Below are positions 9,518-21,546 of a DNA stretch of 64,000 nt, piece by piece. Below the pieces are notes generated by a model. It had not been told where the DNA came from. It did no database searches and worked only from the letters and a program-made list of their open reading frames with translations. Source of the stretch: Geomicrobium sp. JCM 19039. GTDB lineage: Bacteria; Bacillota; Bacilli; Bacillales; Marinococcaceae. The stretch lies in the NCBI RefSeq assembly GCF_000698145.1, contig NZ_BAXB01000002.1, forward strand, positions 1 to 64,000, written 5' to 3'. How positions within the stretch are numbered: the first letter of the stretch is position 1; each line of letters starts with the position of its first letter. The translations under genes were made by a program, and so were the position numbers.

Positions 9518-10190
<673 letters not shown>

Positions 10191-10211
10191 CATTACGTTT
10201 CTCTTTAAAAT

Positions 10212-10323
10212 GGTCCCGTGAGGCTGTAAAGAGGTTGTAACCTGTCAAAAGTGTGGCGAACACCGCTTCCCTTTTTGTCAGTGTGCGGTCAACTCTTTGC
10301 TCCTTGGGCAAAGGGTTTTTTTA
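10212..10323 (+). promoter_or_regulatory. PyrR attenuator 2 (between pyrR and pyrP)
   Basis: A second PyrR-binding segment is at 10212-10234 (core GGTCCCGTGAGGCTGTAAAG). The terminator arms CTCTTTGC and GCAAAGGG (one T:G pair) lie at about 10293-10315 and are followed by a long T run. The intervening sequence can form the antiterminator. No third attenuator exists before pyrB, because pyrP and pyrB overlap. Confidence 0.88.
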
Positions 10324-10350
10324 TGAAAATGATGAGGTGGAGGAAACAAC

Positions 10351-11678
10351 ATGAATCGCAATCCAAACGCAATACTCGACGTACACGAAAGACCTAAACC
10401 TGCGAAATGGATCATCCTCAGCATGCAGCACTTGTTTGCCATGTTTGGAGCAACCATTTTAGTTCCGATCTTGACAGGATTAAGCCCGTCTGTCGCTCTC
10501 GTTTCGAGCGGACTAGGGACGCTCGCTTATCTCGTTGTTACCCGAGGGAAAATTCCTGCATATGTCGGCTCTTCTTTTGCCTTTATTAGCCCCCTCATCA
10601 GTGCGATGGCGTTTGGCGGACCCGGGGCTGTGATGCTCGGGACGTTCTCCGCCGGTGTGGTGTACGGTGCGACAGCAATGTTAATTACCGCTTTTGGCGT
10701 AAACTGGTTGCTAAGATTATTACCTCCGATTGTCGTCGGTCCTGTGATTATGGTAATTGGGCTTGGACTCGCCTCAACGGCGATTGAGATGGCGATGAAT
10801 TATAATCAAGATACAGGAGACTTTGTTGATACACCGTTACATTTTACCATTGCCCTTGTCACACTAGGAGTAACCATCGTCTCCTCATTGTTTTTTAAAG
10901 GCTTTTTCCGACTGATTCCAGTACTGATCGGTCTCGTATCTGGCTACTTGCTATCCATTGTTGTTGGCATCGTCGACTTGACACCGGTAAGGGAAGCCGC
11001 ATGGTTTCATGTGCCTGACTTCGCCATCCCTTACCTCACAGTTGACCCGATCTATTCGTTAACGATCATCGGAATTATGGCCCCGATTGCGCTTGTCACA
11101 ATGGCAGAGCACATCGGTGACCAGATGGTACTCAGTAAAATTACAGGGAAGAATTTCATTAAAAACCCGGGGTTAAATCGCTCGTTGCTCGGTGATGGTG
11201 TTGCCTCAATCGTTGCAAGTTTAATTGGAGGTCCACCGAATACGACGTATGGTGAGAACATTGGGGTGCTTGCCATCACGCGCGTCTTTAGCGTGTTCGT
11301 CATCGGGGGAGCGGCGGTGTTTGCCATCTTGTTTGGCTTCTCAGGCAAGATTGAAGCGTTTATTGCAAGCATACCGACATCCGTAATGGGTGGTGTGTCG
11401 ATCTTACTGTTTGGAATTATCGCTTCATCAGGCTTCGACTTATGGTAGAAAATCGTTTAGACATGTCAGAGAACCGAAATCTCGTCATCGCATCCGTCAT
11501 CTTAGTGATTGGGATTGGTGGCGCCTTTATTGAAATCACCGATGATCTCGTTATCCCGTCTATGGCGCTCGCCACATTTATTGGGATGTTTCTCCACGCA
11601 ATATTGCCAAATAAAGATCTTGGCTATGGAAATGGGAAACTGTTCGATAGCATGGATGAAGACAATACAGAGGAGTGA
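10351..11678 (+). CDS. pyrP: Uracil permease (frameshifted)
   Basis: Uracil:proton symporter of the NAT/NCS2 family, with about 14 hydrophobic segments. Family features include the N-terminal WIILSMQHLFAMFGATILVP, the GxSFAFISP segment near residue 75 and the substrate-site region ALVTMAEHIGDQMVLS near residue 248. The frame breaks at about 11430: the upstream frame ends SSGFDLW and stops, while the next frame reads MVENRLDMSENRNLVIA, as in homologues. One missing base restores about 442 residues. The operon position, controlled by PyrR, couples uracil uptake to de novo synthesis. Confidence 0.94.
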
Positions 11679-11683
11679 TGGGT

Positions 11684-12592
11684 ATGACAGTGCACAACTT
11701 TACGTCAATGGAAGACCTAACAGTGCAAGAGATCGGCAAGCTTCTAGAAGCAGCAAAACGCTTTAAGCAAGGGGAAAAGGGGCATGTTGGGGGTAGCGGT
11801 TTTATCGCAAACGTCTTTTATGAACCGAGTACGAGAACGAAGCTTTCTTTTGAAGCTGCAGAAAAGCGTCTCGGTCTCTCCCCGCTCAATGTAGATGCTG
11901 ACCATTCCAGTGTTCAAAAAGGGGAGTCGCTGTACGACACGGTACGAACATTGCAAGCCATTGGCGCAGAGGCCGCTGTCATTCGCCATTCAACGACGGC
12001 GTTTTATGAGTCACTGCAAGGGATTGGCATTCCGATTATTAATGCTGGCGATGGGAGCGGCCAGCACCCTTCCCAATCGATTCTCGACTTGTTTACAATT
12101 CAAGAATCGTTTGGCCGCTTTCACGGCCTGAACGTGACGATTGTAGGTGATATCGTCCATAGTCGAGTAGCCGCGTCCAACATGATCGCTTTGCAAAAGT
12201 TAGGCGCAAATGTCATGACAGCAGGACCGAAGGCTTGGTCTAACGAGAAGGCGCACCACTGTCGTCACATTACCATGGAAGAAGCCATTCAAACGAGTGA
12301 CGTCGTCATGCTCCTTCGGGTACAACACGAACGCCATGAAGAACGAACGGCAATGAACGACTATCACGAGCAGTATGGCCTCACCGAGAAACGCGAAAAA
12401 CAAATGAAGAAAAACAGCATTATTATGCATCCTGGACCGTTTAACAGAGGCGTTGAGATCGCTTCCTCAGTCGTTGAATGCCAACGATCACGAATTTTTC
12501 AACAAGTGGAAAATGGTGTGTATTGCCGGATGGCGATTCTCCAAGAAATTCTACAGAAAAAAAACATTCATGCCCTTGAAGGAGTGGTGTAA
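11684..12592 (+). CDS. pyrB: Aspartate carbamoyltransferase catalytic subunit
   Basis: Catalyses carbamoyl phosphate + aspartate to N-carbamoyl-aspartate, the first committed step of UMP synthesis. The carbamoyl-phosphate site STRTKLSFE is near residue 48; the AGDGSGQHPSQSILDLFT segment is near residue 127. About 302 residues, normal for the Bacillus enzyme. ATG 11684 is eight bases after AGGAG; GTG 11675 and ATG 11678 are in frame too. The gene follows pyrP without a gap and is followed at once by carA. The usual pyrC (dihydroorotase) is absent between them. Confidence 0.95.
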   Translation: MTVHNFTSMEDLTVQEIGKLLEAAKRFKQGEKGHVGGSGFIANVFYEPSTRTKLSFEAAEKRLGLSPLNVDADHSSVQKGESLYDTVRTLQAIGAEAAVIRHSTTAFYESLQGIGIPIINAGDGSGQHPSQSILDLFTIQESFGRFHGLNVTIVGDIVHSRVAASNMIALQKLGANVMTAGPKAWSNEKAHHCRHITMEEAIQTSDVVMLLRVQHERHEERTAMNDYHEQYGLTEKREKQMKKNSIIMHPGPFNRGVEIASSVVECQRSRIFQQVENGVYCRMAILQEILQKKNIHALEGVV

Positions 12593-13678
12593 GTGAAACG
12601 TCAACTCATTTTAGAAGATGGACACGTATTTACAGGAAGAGCATTTGGAAGTAAAAAAGAACAAAGTGGCGAAATTGTTTTCAACACAGGAATGACGGGT
12701 TATCAAGAAATTATGTCTGACCCGTCTTATAGCGGACAAATTATTACATTTACATATCCTCTGATCGGAAATTACGGCACGAACCGTTCAGATTTTGAGA
12801 CGATTGCCCCTTCGTTGCACGGCGTCGTTGTGAAATCTCTTTCCCCATATCCGAATCATTGGAAACATAGCGAGTCTTTCAATGAATTGCTCGTACGTTT
12901 TGATGTTCCAGGAATTGAAGGAGTCGACACAAGAAAGCTAACGAAATTAATCCGAGACAAAGGGACCGTACGCGCGGTGATTTGTAACGAAGAGACGAGT
13001 GTTGATCGCGTAATTGAGCAGTTGCAATCTGAAAATGCTGCTAAAAACCAAGTTGCAAAAGTGAGTACGACACATTCATTTAGCGTACCAGGTAGCCACG
13101 GCCCGAAAATTGTTTTGATTGATTACGGCGCAAAGCAAAACATTATGCGGGAATTGTTAAAGCGGGGCTGTGAAGTGCATGTCGTTCCATACAATACATC
13201 GGCCAAAGACATTCTTAAAGAGAACCCTGATGGTGTGATGCTTTCCAATGGACCTGGAGACCCGAGGGATATTCCTGAGTGTGTGGACGTTGTAAAAAGC
13301 CTTGTCGGAAAAACAAAAATTTTCGGGATTTGCTTAGGCCATCAGCTGTTATGCCTCGCGCTTGGCGGGCGCGCAGTAAAAATGAAGTTTGGTCACCGGG
13401 GATCAAATCACCCTGTAGTAAACTTGAGAACGCAAACGGTAAGTCTGACTGCACAAAATCATGGGTATACGATCGACGCGGAATCGTTGCTACATACCCC
13501 GCTTTTTGTTACTCATCAAGCCGTTAATGACGGTTCGGTTGAAGGGGTTGCATTGGAAGATGGGAGCGCATTTAGCGTGCAATATCATCCAGAGGCGGCA
13601 CCAGGTCCAAGTGATGCGAATGCGTTATTTGATCAGTTTTTGCAGCAAATTCGAAAACCAGTGAAGGAGTTGAGCTAA
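12593..13678 (+). CDS. carA: Carbamoyl-phosphate synthase small subunit
   Basis: Glutaminase subunit (361 residues) that supplies ammonia to the large subunit. The N-terminal CPSase domain contains [16 protein letters not shown]. The class I glutamine amidotransferase domain has the nucleophile motif GICLGHQLL near residue 245 and the catalytic His in [10 protein letters not shown] near residue 332. It starts with GTG at 12593, directly after the pyrB stop, with AAGGAG upstream within pyrB. Called pyrAA in Bacillus. Confidence 0.96.
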   Translation: MKRQLILEDGHVFTGRAFGSKKEQSGEIVFNTGMTGYQEIMSDPSYSGQIITFTYPLIGNYGTNRSDFETIAPSLHGVVVKSLSPYPNHWKHSESFNELLVRFDVPGIEGVDTRKLTKLIRDKGTVRAVICNEETSVDRVIEQLQSENAAKNQVAKVSTTHSFSVPGSHGPKIVLIDYGAKQNIMRELLKRGCEVHVVPYNTSAKDILKENPDGVMLSNGPGDPRDIPECVDVVKSLVGKTKIFGICLGHQLLCLALGGRAVKMKFGHRGSNHPVVNLRTQTVSLTAQNHGYTIDAESLLHTPLFVTHQAVNDGSVEGVALEDGSAFSVQYHPEAAPGPSDANALFDQFLQQIRKPVKELS

Positions 13679-13680
13679 CT

Positions 13681-16600
13681 ATGCCAAAGCGTGAAGACAT
13701 CAAGAAAATCCTCGTTCTCGGCTCGGGACCAATTGTCATTGGGCAAGCTGCTGAATTCGACTATTCAGGAACGCAAGCGTGCCAAGCACTTCAAGAAGAA
13801 GGGTATGAAACGGTTCTTATTAACTCAAATCCCGCAACGATCATGACCGATACGAATATGGCCGATAAAGTGTATATTGAACCGTTAACGTTTGAGTTCG
13901 TTTCGCGCATCATTCGTCAAGAACGCCAGACGGGCTCATTGCAACGATGGGTGGGCAAACGGCCTTAAACTTAGCAATGGAACTTGAAGGCAATGGCGTG
14001 TTACAGCAATACGGTACAGAATTGCTCGGTACAGACCTTGAGGCAATTGAAAAAGCCGAAGACCGCGAAGCTTCCGTTCACTTATGCACGAACTAGGCCA
14101 GCCCGTGCCAGCAAGCGACATTGTTCATTCGGTTGAAGAAGGTGTACAATTTGCCGAAGAAATTGGTCTGCCAGTCATCGTGCGTCCTGCGTATACGCTA
14201 GGGGGGACGGGTGGTGGAATCGCCACAACGATGGAGCAATTAAAAGAAACACTTGCTTCTGGTTTAGCGTATAGTCCCGTTGACCAATGCCTCGTTGAAC
14301 AAAGCATTGCGGGCATGAAAGAAGTCGAGTATGAAGTCATGCGTGATCGAAATGATGATGCGATTGTTGTGTGTAACATGGAAAACCTTGATCCTGTTGG
14401 CATACACACAGGAGACTCGATTGTAACAGCTCCTTCACAAACACTCACAGACCGTGATTATCAACGGTTACGCGATGCATCACTTACGATTATCCGTGCC
14501 CTTAAGATCGAAGGGGGCTGTAATGTTCAGCTTGCTCATAATCCACACTCCGACGAATATTACGTGATCGAAGTGAATCCCCGAGTGAGCCGATCGTCAG
14601 CGCTTGCCTCGAAAGCAACCGGCTATCCGATTGCGAAAATTGCCACAAAAATCGCTGTCGGTTATCATCTGAAAGAATTAAAAAACCCAGTAACGAAACG
14701 AACATACGCAAGCTTTGAGCCTGCTCTTGATTATATCGTTACGAAAATTCCACGCTGGCCGTTTGATAAGTTCTCGTCAGCAAACCGGAAACTAGGCACA
14801 CAAATGAAAGCGACCGGTGAAGTGATGGCGATCGGCCGGACCTTTGGAGAGTCACTACTAAAAGGCATTCGTTCACTAGACATGAAAGACGACCATCTGC
14901 TTTTGCCACGCTATGAAAATGAAACAGATGAGGCACTCATTCATCAGTGGGAAAATGCCGATGATGAACGATTGTTTGCCGTCGCTGAAGGGTTTCGAAG
15001 AGGGTTCACGGTAGCTGAGCTCCACAAACATACAGCGATTGATGCGTTCTATTTGATGCACATCGAAGGACTTGTTCACCTTCATCTCGCCATCAATGAC
15101 GCGCCGTGGGATGCTGAATTGTTACAAACGGCGAAGGAAAATGGTTTCTCAGACTCCACCATCTCTCAATTGTGGGACACGACTGAAGGAGACATACGGG
15201 CATTTAGAAAGCAACAGAATATGACGCCAGTGTACAAAATGGTCGATACGTGTGCAGCAGAGTTTGCCTCGGAGACACCGTATTTCTATAGCACGTTTGA
15301 AGAGGAAAACGAATCCATTAAGACCGAAAAATCATCGGTACTCGTGCTTGGTTCAGGACCGATTCGAATTGGGCAAGGTGTTGAATTTGATTATGCGACC
15401 GTTCATAGCGTGTGGGCGATTCAAGAAGCTGGATACGAAGCGATCATCATCAACAACAACCCCGAAACCGTGTCAACAGATTTTAGTATGTCTGACAAAC
15501 TGTATTTCGAACCGTTAACGTTTGAAGATGTGATGAACGTCATTGATCTAGAAAAGCCAAAAGGTGTCGTCGTTCAGTTTGGAGGTCAAACCGCCATCAA
15601 CCTCGCTGAAAAATTACACGAAGCAGGCGTGAACATTCTTGGCACAACGCTTGAAGCAATGGATACGGCTGAAGACAGAGATAAGTTTGAACGTGCGCTA
15701 AAAGGATTAGATGTGCCGATGCCTCCAGGAAAAACCGCCACGTCAGTTGACGGCGCGATTGAGGCGGCGAACGTGCTAGGCTATCCAGTTCTCGTGCGCC
15801 CATCCTACGTACTAGGTGGACGGGCGATGGAAATCGTTGATACTGAGGATGAGCTCGTTCGCTATATGAAGGAAGCGGTGCACGTACACGCGGAGCATCC
15901 CGTCCTCATTGATCGATATTTCTTTGGAAAAGAAATTGAAGTGGACGCCATTTCTGACGGGAACAACGTGTTCATCCCTGGCATGATGGAACATATCGAG
16001 AGAGCGGGCGTGCATTCTGGGGACTCGATTGCCGTTTATCCTCCACAAACGCTTAGCGAACAGACGAAACAAGAAGTTATACGCCAAACAGTGAAACTCG
16101 CCAAAGGGCTCGGCATTATCGGTTTGTTAAACATTCAGTTCGTCTTACACGAAAACAGCGTGTACGTGATTGAAGTGAACCCGCGGGCGAGTCGTACGGT
16201 ACCTTTTCTTAGCAAAATGACAGGTGTACCGATGGCACAACTGGCGACTCAAGTTATTCTAGGTTCGAACCTTACTGATTTAGGCTACACCGACGTGTAT
16301 CATCCAGAGTCAGACCGTGTATCGGTAAAAGCGCCAGTATTTTCTTTTGCAAAGCTTCGCCGTGTTGACATTCATCTAGGACCAGAAATGAAGTCTACTG
16401 GGGAAGTGCTCGGGCGAGATTTAAATTTAGAGAAGGCGTTATACAAAGGACTCGTCGCTTCTGGCATGAACATTCCGAGAAAAGGAAATGTGCTCTTTAC
16501 GATCGCAGATAAAGATAAAGAAGAAGCCGTACGTCTTGCAGAACGCTACGAACGACTTGGATTTACGTTAATGGCGACAAGTGGGACAGCAAAACTTCTT

Positions 16601-16893
16601 CAATCGGAAGGGGTCGCTGTTCAAACCGTTCATAAAATTGGAGAAGGCACGCCGAACATATCGTCACTCATTAAAGATGGAGACGCCCAACTGGTCATCA
16701 ATACATTCACGAAAGGGAAACAACCCGCACGTGACGGATTCCGCATTCGTAGAGAAGCGGTTGAACATGAAATCATCTGCTTAACCTCAATGGATACCGC
16801 GTTTGCGTTGTTGCACGTTTTAGAAATGATGTCTTTCGCGACGGAGCCTGTCCCACGCTTAGAGCGAGTGCAAGTGAAAGAAGGTGTTCAGTG

Positions 16894-16894
<1 letters not shown>
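13681..16894 (+). CDS. carB: Carbamoyl-phosphate synthase large subunit (two frameshifts)
   Basis: Synthetase subunit with two ATP-grasp halves and a C-terminal MGS-like regulatory domain. The family start [20 protein letters not shown] is repeated in the second half as [20 protein letters not shown] near residue 555. Two single-base losses are visible. At about 13928, [10 protein letters not shown] should read [20 protein letters not shown] (CGCCCAGAC read as CGCCAGAC). At about 14075, [11 protein letters not shown] should read [15 protein letters not shown]. With both restored the protein is about 1071 residues, the normal length. Its stop overlaps the pyrK start. Confidence 0.95.
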
Positions 16895-18575
<1,681 letters not shown>

Positions 18576-18582
18576 TGTCTTA

Positions 18583-19296
18583 ATGGATCACCCGTTATTC
18601 ATTGCTCTAGATATGAGTTCAAAAGGGGAAGCTGAAGATTTTTTGAAGCGATTTGACGGTCGTTTACCCGCGTTAAAAGTGGGAATGGAACTTTTCTATA
18701 CTGCAGGACCAGCCTTTATTCATAACCTGAAAGAACGAGGACACCCTCTCTTTCTAGATGTGAAGTGTCATGACATTCCAAAAACTGTGGAACGCACGAT
18801 GAAGCAAATTGCCGGATTAGGTGTCGATCTTGTGACTACCCATGCGCTCGGAGGAACCGAGATGATGAAGGCAGCAAGGGAAGGATTGGAACAAGGGCAA
18901 ATCCACGGCCAAGCGCGTACAAAATGTATTGCCGTAACGGCACTTACGAGCATGACTGAACAAATGTTGCATGAACAATTACTCATCCAAACATCGCTAG
19001 ATGAAACCGTTCGCCACTTGGCGAAAGAGACGATCACTGCCGGTTTGGACGGCGTCGTTTGTTCCGTACATGAGGTTCGTGACTTAAGACGGAGCGTAGC
19101 AGATGATATTTTCACGCTCACGCCAGGCATACGTATGGCAGGTGCGGACACTCATGACCAAAAGCGATCGGCAACACCAGAAACCGCGAGAGCCGAAGCG
19201 AGCAGTGCGATTGTCGTCGGACGGGCAATTACCGAAAGTGTAGACCCTGTTGCCACGTATGACCAGATTTTTGAACGGTGGCACGGTTTGTCGTAA
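18583..19296 (+). CDS. pyrF: Orotidine 5'-phosphate decarboxylase
   Basis: Decarboxylates OMP to UMP, the last step of the pathway. The catalytic Asp/Lys tetrad is in FLDVKCHDIPKTV near residue 58, where the family has DxKxxDIPxT. The phosphate-gripper segment VVGRAITESVDP is near residue 207. 237 residues, full length. It follows pyrD by seven bases and precedes pyrE. Confidence 0.95.
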   Translation: MDHPLFIALDMSSKGEAEDFLKRFDGRLPALKVGMELFYTAGPAFIHNLKERGHPLFLDVKCHDIPKTVERTMKQIAGLGVDLVTTHALGGTEMMKAAREGLEQGQIHGQARTKCIAVTALTSMTEQMLHEQLLIQTSLDETVRHLAKETITAGLDGVVCSVHEVRDLRRSVADDIFTLTPGIRMAGADTHDQKRSATPETARAEASSAIVVGRAITESVDPVATYDQIFERWHGLS

Positions 19297-19306
19297 AGGA
19301 GAGAAA

Positions 19307-19939
19307 ATGATGGAAGCAAATAAAGAAATTGCAAAACAGTTGTTAGCGATTCAAGCAGTAAGTCTAAAACCGAACGATCCATTCACTTGGGCATCAGGTA
19401 TTCAGGCGCCCATTTATTGTGATAACCGCTTAACGTTATCGCACCCGAAACTTCGGACATTTATTGCCGATCAGTTCAACGAACTCATCGGTGCGAAGTT
19501 TCCGGAAGCTGACGTCGTTGCTGGAACCGCAACAGCAGGCATTCCTCATGCAGCACTCGTCGCTGAGCGCCTAGAATTGCCGATGATTTACGTGCGAGGA
19601 AAGGCGAAGGCCCACGGGAAAGGGAACCAAATCGAAGGACAATTACTCGCCGGTCAAAAGGTTGTCATTGTTGAAGATCTCGTGTCAACGGGAGGCAGCT
19701 CTTTGCAAGCCGCCAAAGTAGTCGCTGATGCAGGTGGGAAAGTGCTCGGGATTGTCGCCATTTTCTCTTACGGCTTAGATGCAGCGATAAACAATATGGA
19801 ATCTGAAAACGTGCCATTATATACGCTCACTGACTTCCAGACGTTGCTTGACGTCTCCCAATCTGAAGGTACACTATCAAAGCGAGAATACGAGAAATTA
19901 GTACGGTGGCAACTGGCACCAAGCGACTGGCAAACGTAA
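19307..19939 (+). CDS. pyrE: Orotate phosphoribosyltransferase
   Basis: Transfers phosphoribose from PRPP to orotate, giving OMP. The PRPP loop is VVIVEDLVSTGGSSLQAA near residue 118; the lysines of VRGKAKAHGKGNQIEG lie in the flexible catalytic loop near residue 98. ATG 19307 follows AAAGGAG; ATG 19310 is equally possible. About 210 residues. It closes the pyr operon; no strong terminator is seen directly after it, and a 1.6 kb non-coding stretch follows. Confidence 0.95.
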   Translation: MMEANKEIAKQLLAIQAVSLKPNDPFTWASGIQAPIYCDNRLTLSHPKLRTFIADQFNELIGAKFPEADVVAGTATAGIPHAALVAERLELPMIYVRGKAKAHGKGNQIEGQLLAGQKVVIVEDLVSTGGSSLQAAKVVADAGGKVLGIVAIFSYGLDAAINNMESENVPLYTLTDFQTLLDVSQSEGTLSKREYEKLVRWQLAPSDWQT

Positions 19940-20034
19940 TCTCTTTTTGACTACATAAGAAAGCAAGTATAGAGGCGTAAGGGCTTGTTATGTGTGTGAA
20001 CGTTTATTAAGGTGTCGCCGAAAACGAGCTAGAG

Positions 20035-20070
20035 AGGATGAACTTAACATTTTCCTGATTTGCACAGTTG
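20035..20070 (+). repeat. 36-bp direct repeat, first copy
   Basis: Begins AGGATGAACTTAACATTTTC and matches 20434-20469 with one difference (G/A). The core GCAAATCAGGAAAATCT, in reverse orientation, also occurs at 31142-31158 and 31491-31507. The two copies bracket repeat R1 copy b. Confidence 0.9.
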
Positions 20071-20094
20071 GGTGTTGGGTTGGATGGGGTAGCG

Positions 20095-20433
20095 CGGTGC
20101 CATTTTGCGCGCAGTTTGTTCCAACTGGAGCGCAGATTCAATGCCCATAAGCTAGCAACCTGTCGGCCTGAGTGCGGCCGAAGCCAAATCGGACTCCGTT
20201 CGGCGCGAACCGCGCCGACAGCTTGTGGGTACTTAAGGGCGGAAATGTACACGTAACCTTGTAATCTGTTACCGAGTTCGCTCATTCTGTTACCTAGTTT
20301 ATGAGAATATATCGCTTTTCCTGCTATTTTTCCTCAACTTGAGAACAGTTCGGTCGCAACTCGAGCACAGTTTCAACTTTGCCAAGCTTACCACTGGTTC
20401 TTGAAAAAATTATTTAGTTCAACTTATGTAGTT
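20095..20433. repeat. Dispersed non-coding repeat R1, copy b
   Basis: Resembles copy a (1-240) across its length, with divergence: gcgcgcag near 20107, the TCGGCC/GGCCGA hairpin (20163-20181, with a loop different from copy a), ccgttcggcgcg, tgtacacgta, taatctgttaccgag, gtttatgagaatatatcgctttt, caacttgag and an aagcttacca block near 20386. It contains additional gcgcag and ctcgagcacag units not present once only. It lies exactly between the two 36-bp direct repeats. Confidence 0.75.
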
Positions 20434-21080
20434 AGGATGAACTTAACATTTTCCTAATTTGCACAGTTGTCGCTTTCCAATTCAGGCGTATGTCAGTGCT
20501 CCAGAGCATAAGTTCGACATCACCTCTCACTACCTCCGCTTGTGCTCGCTGTGTCTACTTTATAGTCTAGACTATAAGTGCAACATCGGTGGTCAAAAAT
20601 CGCCCACCGTGTTTTCTATGTAGTCCAGAGCAGAAGGGCGAAACGGGTTGCTTTTCTGCCTACTAGCTACGGTGTACAGAAAGAAGCCCAACTGCCTCAT
20701 AAGTTCATTTTAGTGACACTTTGGAAAGGAAAAATCATCATTTTAGACTTGAATCCGCACATAAACGGGGTCAACTGTCACAAATCGCGATTTAAGTGAC
20801 AGTTGAGGACCAAAAGTGCTTGGTTTGAGGGCTGAATGGTCACATAAACGAGAGGTCATAACATAGCTTGCGCTAGGTGGTGACCATTGGTCACGTCTTT
20901 TTGCCCTTCGGAAACGTTTTCCGTGTTGCTGGTAACCCATGCAGTGACAAACAACGTCCGGGACCGAACGTTGCCGAAGTGAAACGAGATGAGCTTCAAC
21001 AGACAATAAGTAGGCGTTCGTCCGCAAAAGGTCATACTTGATCATAGGATTCAGTGAATATCTTTAGTCAACTTATCTAG
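20431..21080 (+). repeat. Long non-coding repeat R2, copy a (putative structured RNA)
   Basis: About 650 bp that aligns, with divergence, to the reverse complement of 30590-31175. Shared order of blocks: aggatgaactta at the start, tgcaacatcggtggtcaaaa, gcccaccgtgttttc, gaatccgcacataaa, an AAATCGCGATTT dyad, ggtttgagggctgaat, aggtggtgacc, aaacgttttccgtgttg, caacagacaat, ggattcagtgaa at the end. Three stems are conserved: 20558-20578, 20587-20609 and 20772-20805. Two of them carry a compensatory base-pair change relative to the other copy. Copy a has about 70 extra bases near 20490-20555. Weak promoter-like TTGAAA/TATGTA lie at 20401-20430 and a terminator-like hairpin 34 bp past the end. No intact common protein. 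Confidence 0.8.
20434..20469 (+). repeat. 36-bp direct repeat, second copy (start of R2 copy a)
   Basis: Same 36 bases as 20035-20070 with one substitution, 399 bp downstream. It coincides with the left end of R2 copy a, so this motif is probably the R2 boundary. Confidence 0.9.
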
Positions 21081-21113
21081 ATGCACACGTCCACACTCGT
21101 ACAAGTTATGAAC

Positions 21114-21145
21114 AAAAAAGCGGATGGTTAGCACCCGCTTTTTTT
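21114..21145 (+). terminator. Terminator-like hairpin after R2 copy a
   Basis: Ten-bp stem AAAAAAGCGG / CCGCTTTTTT with two more inner pairs, followed by a T run on the plus strand and preceded by A's, so it could work both ways. No gene ends nearby; the only feature upstream is R2. Confidence 0.75.
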
Positions 21146-21223
21146 CTGCTATTACGAAAACAAATAGAGGTCCGTTTAATTTTTGTTTCCAAAGAGTGTA
21201 CATCTAAATTTTACCCCATTCGA

Positions 21224-21346
21224 ACACATGTCGGCCCCCTCGAGCCGCGCCGACGGAATGCTCGTACTTTGGAGGGGCGCAAATCTGTTACCAAGTTCGC
21301 GGTGAAATCCCCGTTTTATGAAAAAATCGCCAATTTGGGCACAGAT
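21224..21346. repeat. Dispersed non-coding repeat R1, copy c (short, degenerate)
   Basis: Contains acatgtcggcccc, ccgcgccgac, aaatctgttaccaagttcgc, gttttatgaaaaaatcgc and gggcacagat, in the order of copies a and b. GTCGGC and GCCGAC can pair. The most decayed of the three copies. Confidence 0.55.
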
Positions 21347-21475
21347 GCAATGAACTCGATAACAGTCTCAGAAGTGAGGCCTCCGGTCTGCCACCCACAC
21401 CTCGAGGGATCGACCATTCTGCGTTCACGTTTGCCTTGTTTAGCGTGATGGGTTCGTTCTGATCCGACGTGAATC

Positions 21476-21517
21476 CCTAAAAACGGCCCGCGATATGGCT
21501 CATATCGCGGGCCGTTT
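21476..21517 (-). terminator. Terminator of the DAACS transporter gene
   Basis: A 16-bp perfect stem (21481-21496 with 21502-21517, loop of five) with a T run on the minus strand just beyond. It lies 30 bp after the stop of the minus-strand gene. Confidence 0.92.
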
Positions 21518-21546
21518 CAGTAATTTTAATAACGAGGTGGCACTCG

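Larger units (their letters stand above)
19940..21475. other. Long non-coding stretch after pyrE
   Basis: About 1.5 kb without a supportable gene. From left to right it holds an unassigned lead of about 95 bp, a 36-bp direct repeat (20035 and 20434), repeat R1 copy b, repeat R2 copy a, a terminator-like hairpin (21114-21145), R1 copy c, and about 125 bp in which I see nothing before the terminator of the following minus-strand gene. ORFs here are short and not conserved as such between repeat copies. Confidence 0.75.

Noticed and set aside
20743-21045. A 100-residue minus-strand ORF in R2 copy a as a real gene
   Set aside because: No RBS, no recognisable domain, and the matching part of copy b is in a different frame upstream. 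Kept only as an alternative reading of R2.
20431-21080. R2 as an insertion sequence or an ORF-less group II intron
   Set aside because: No transposase, no terminal inverted repeats with target duplication around the whole element, and no domain V-like catalytic hairpin that I can recognise. A known large RNA such as OLE was considered, but I cannot match it from memory and do not claim it.
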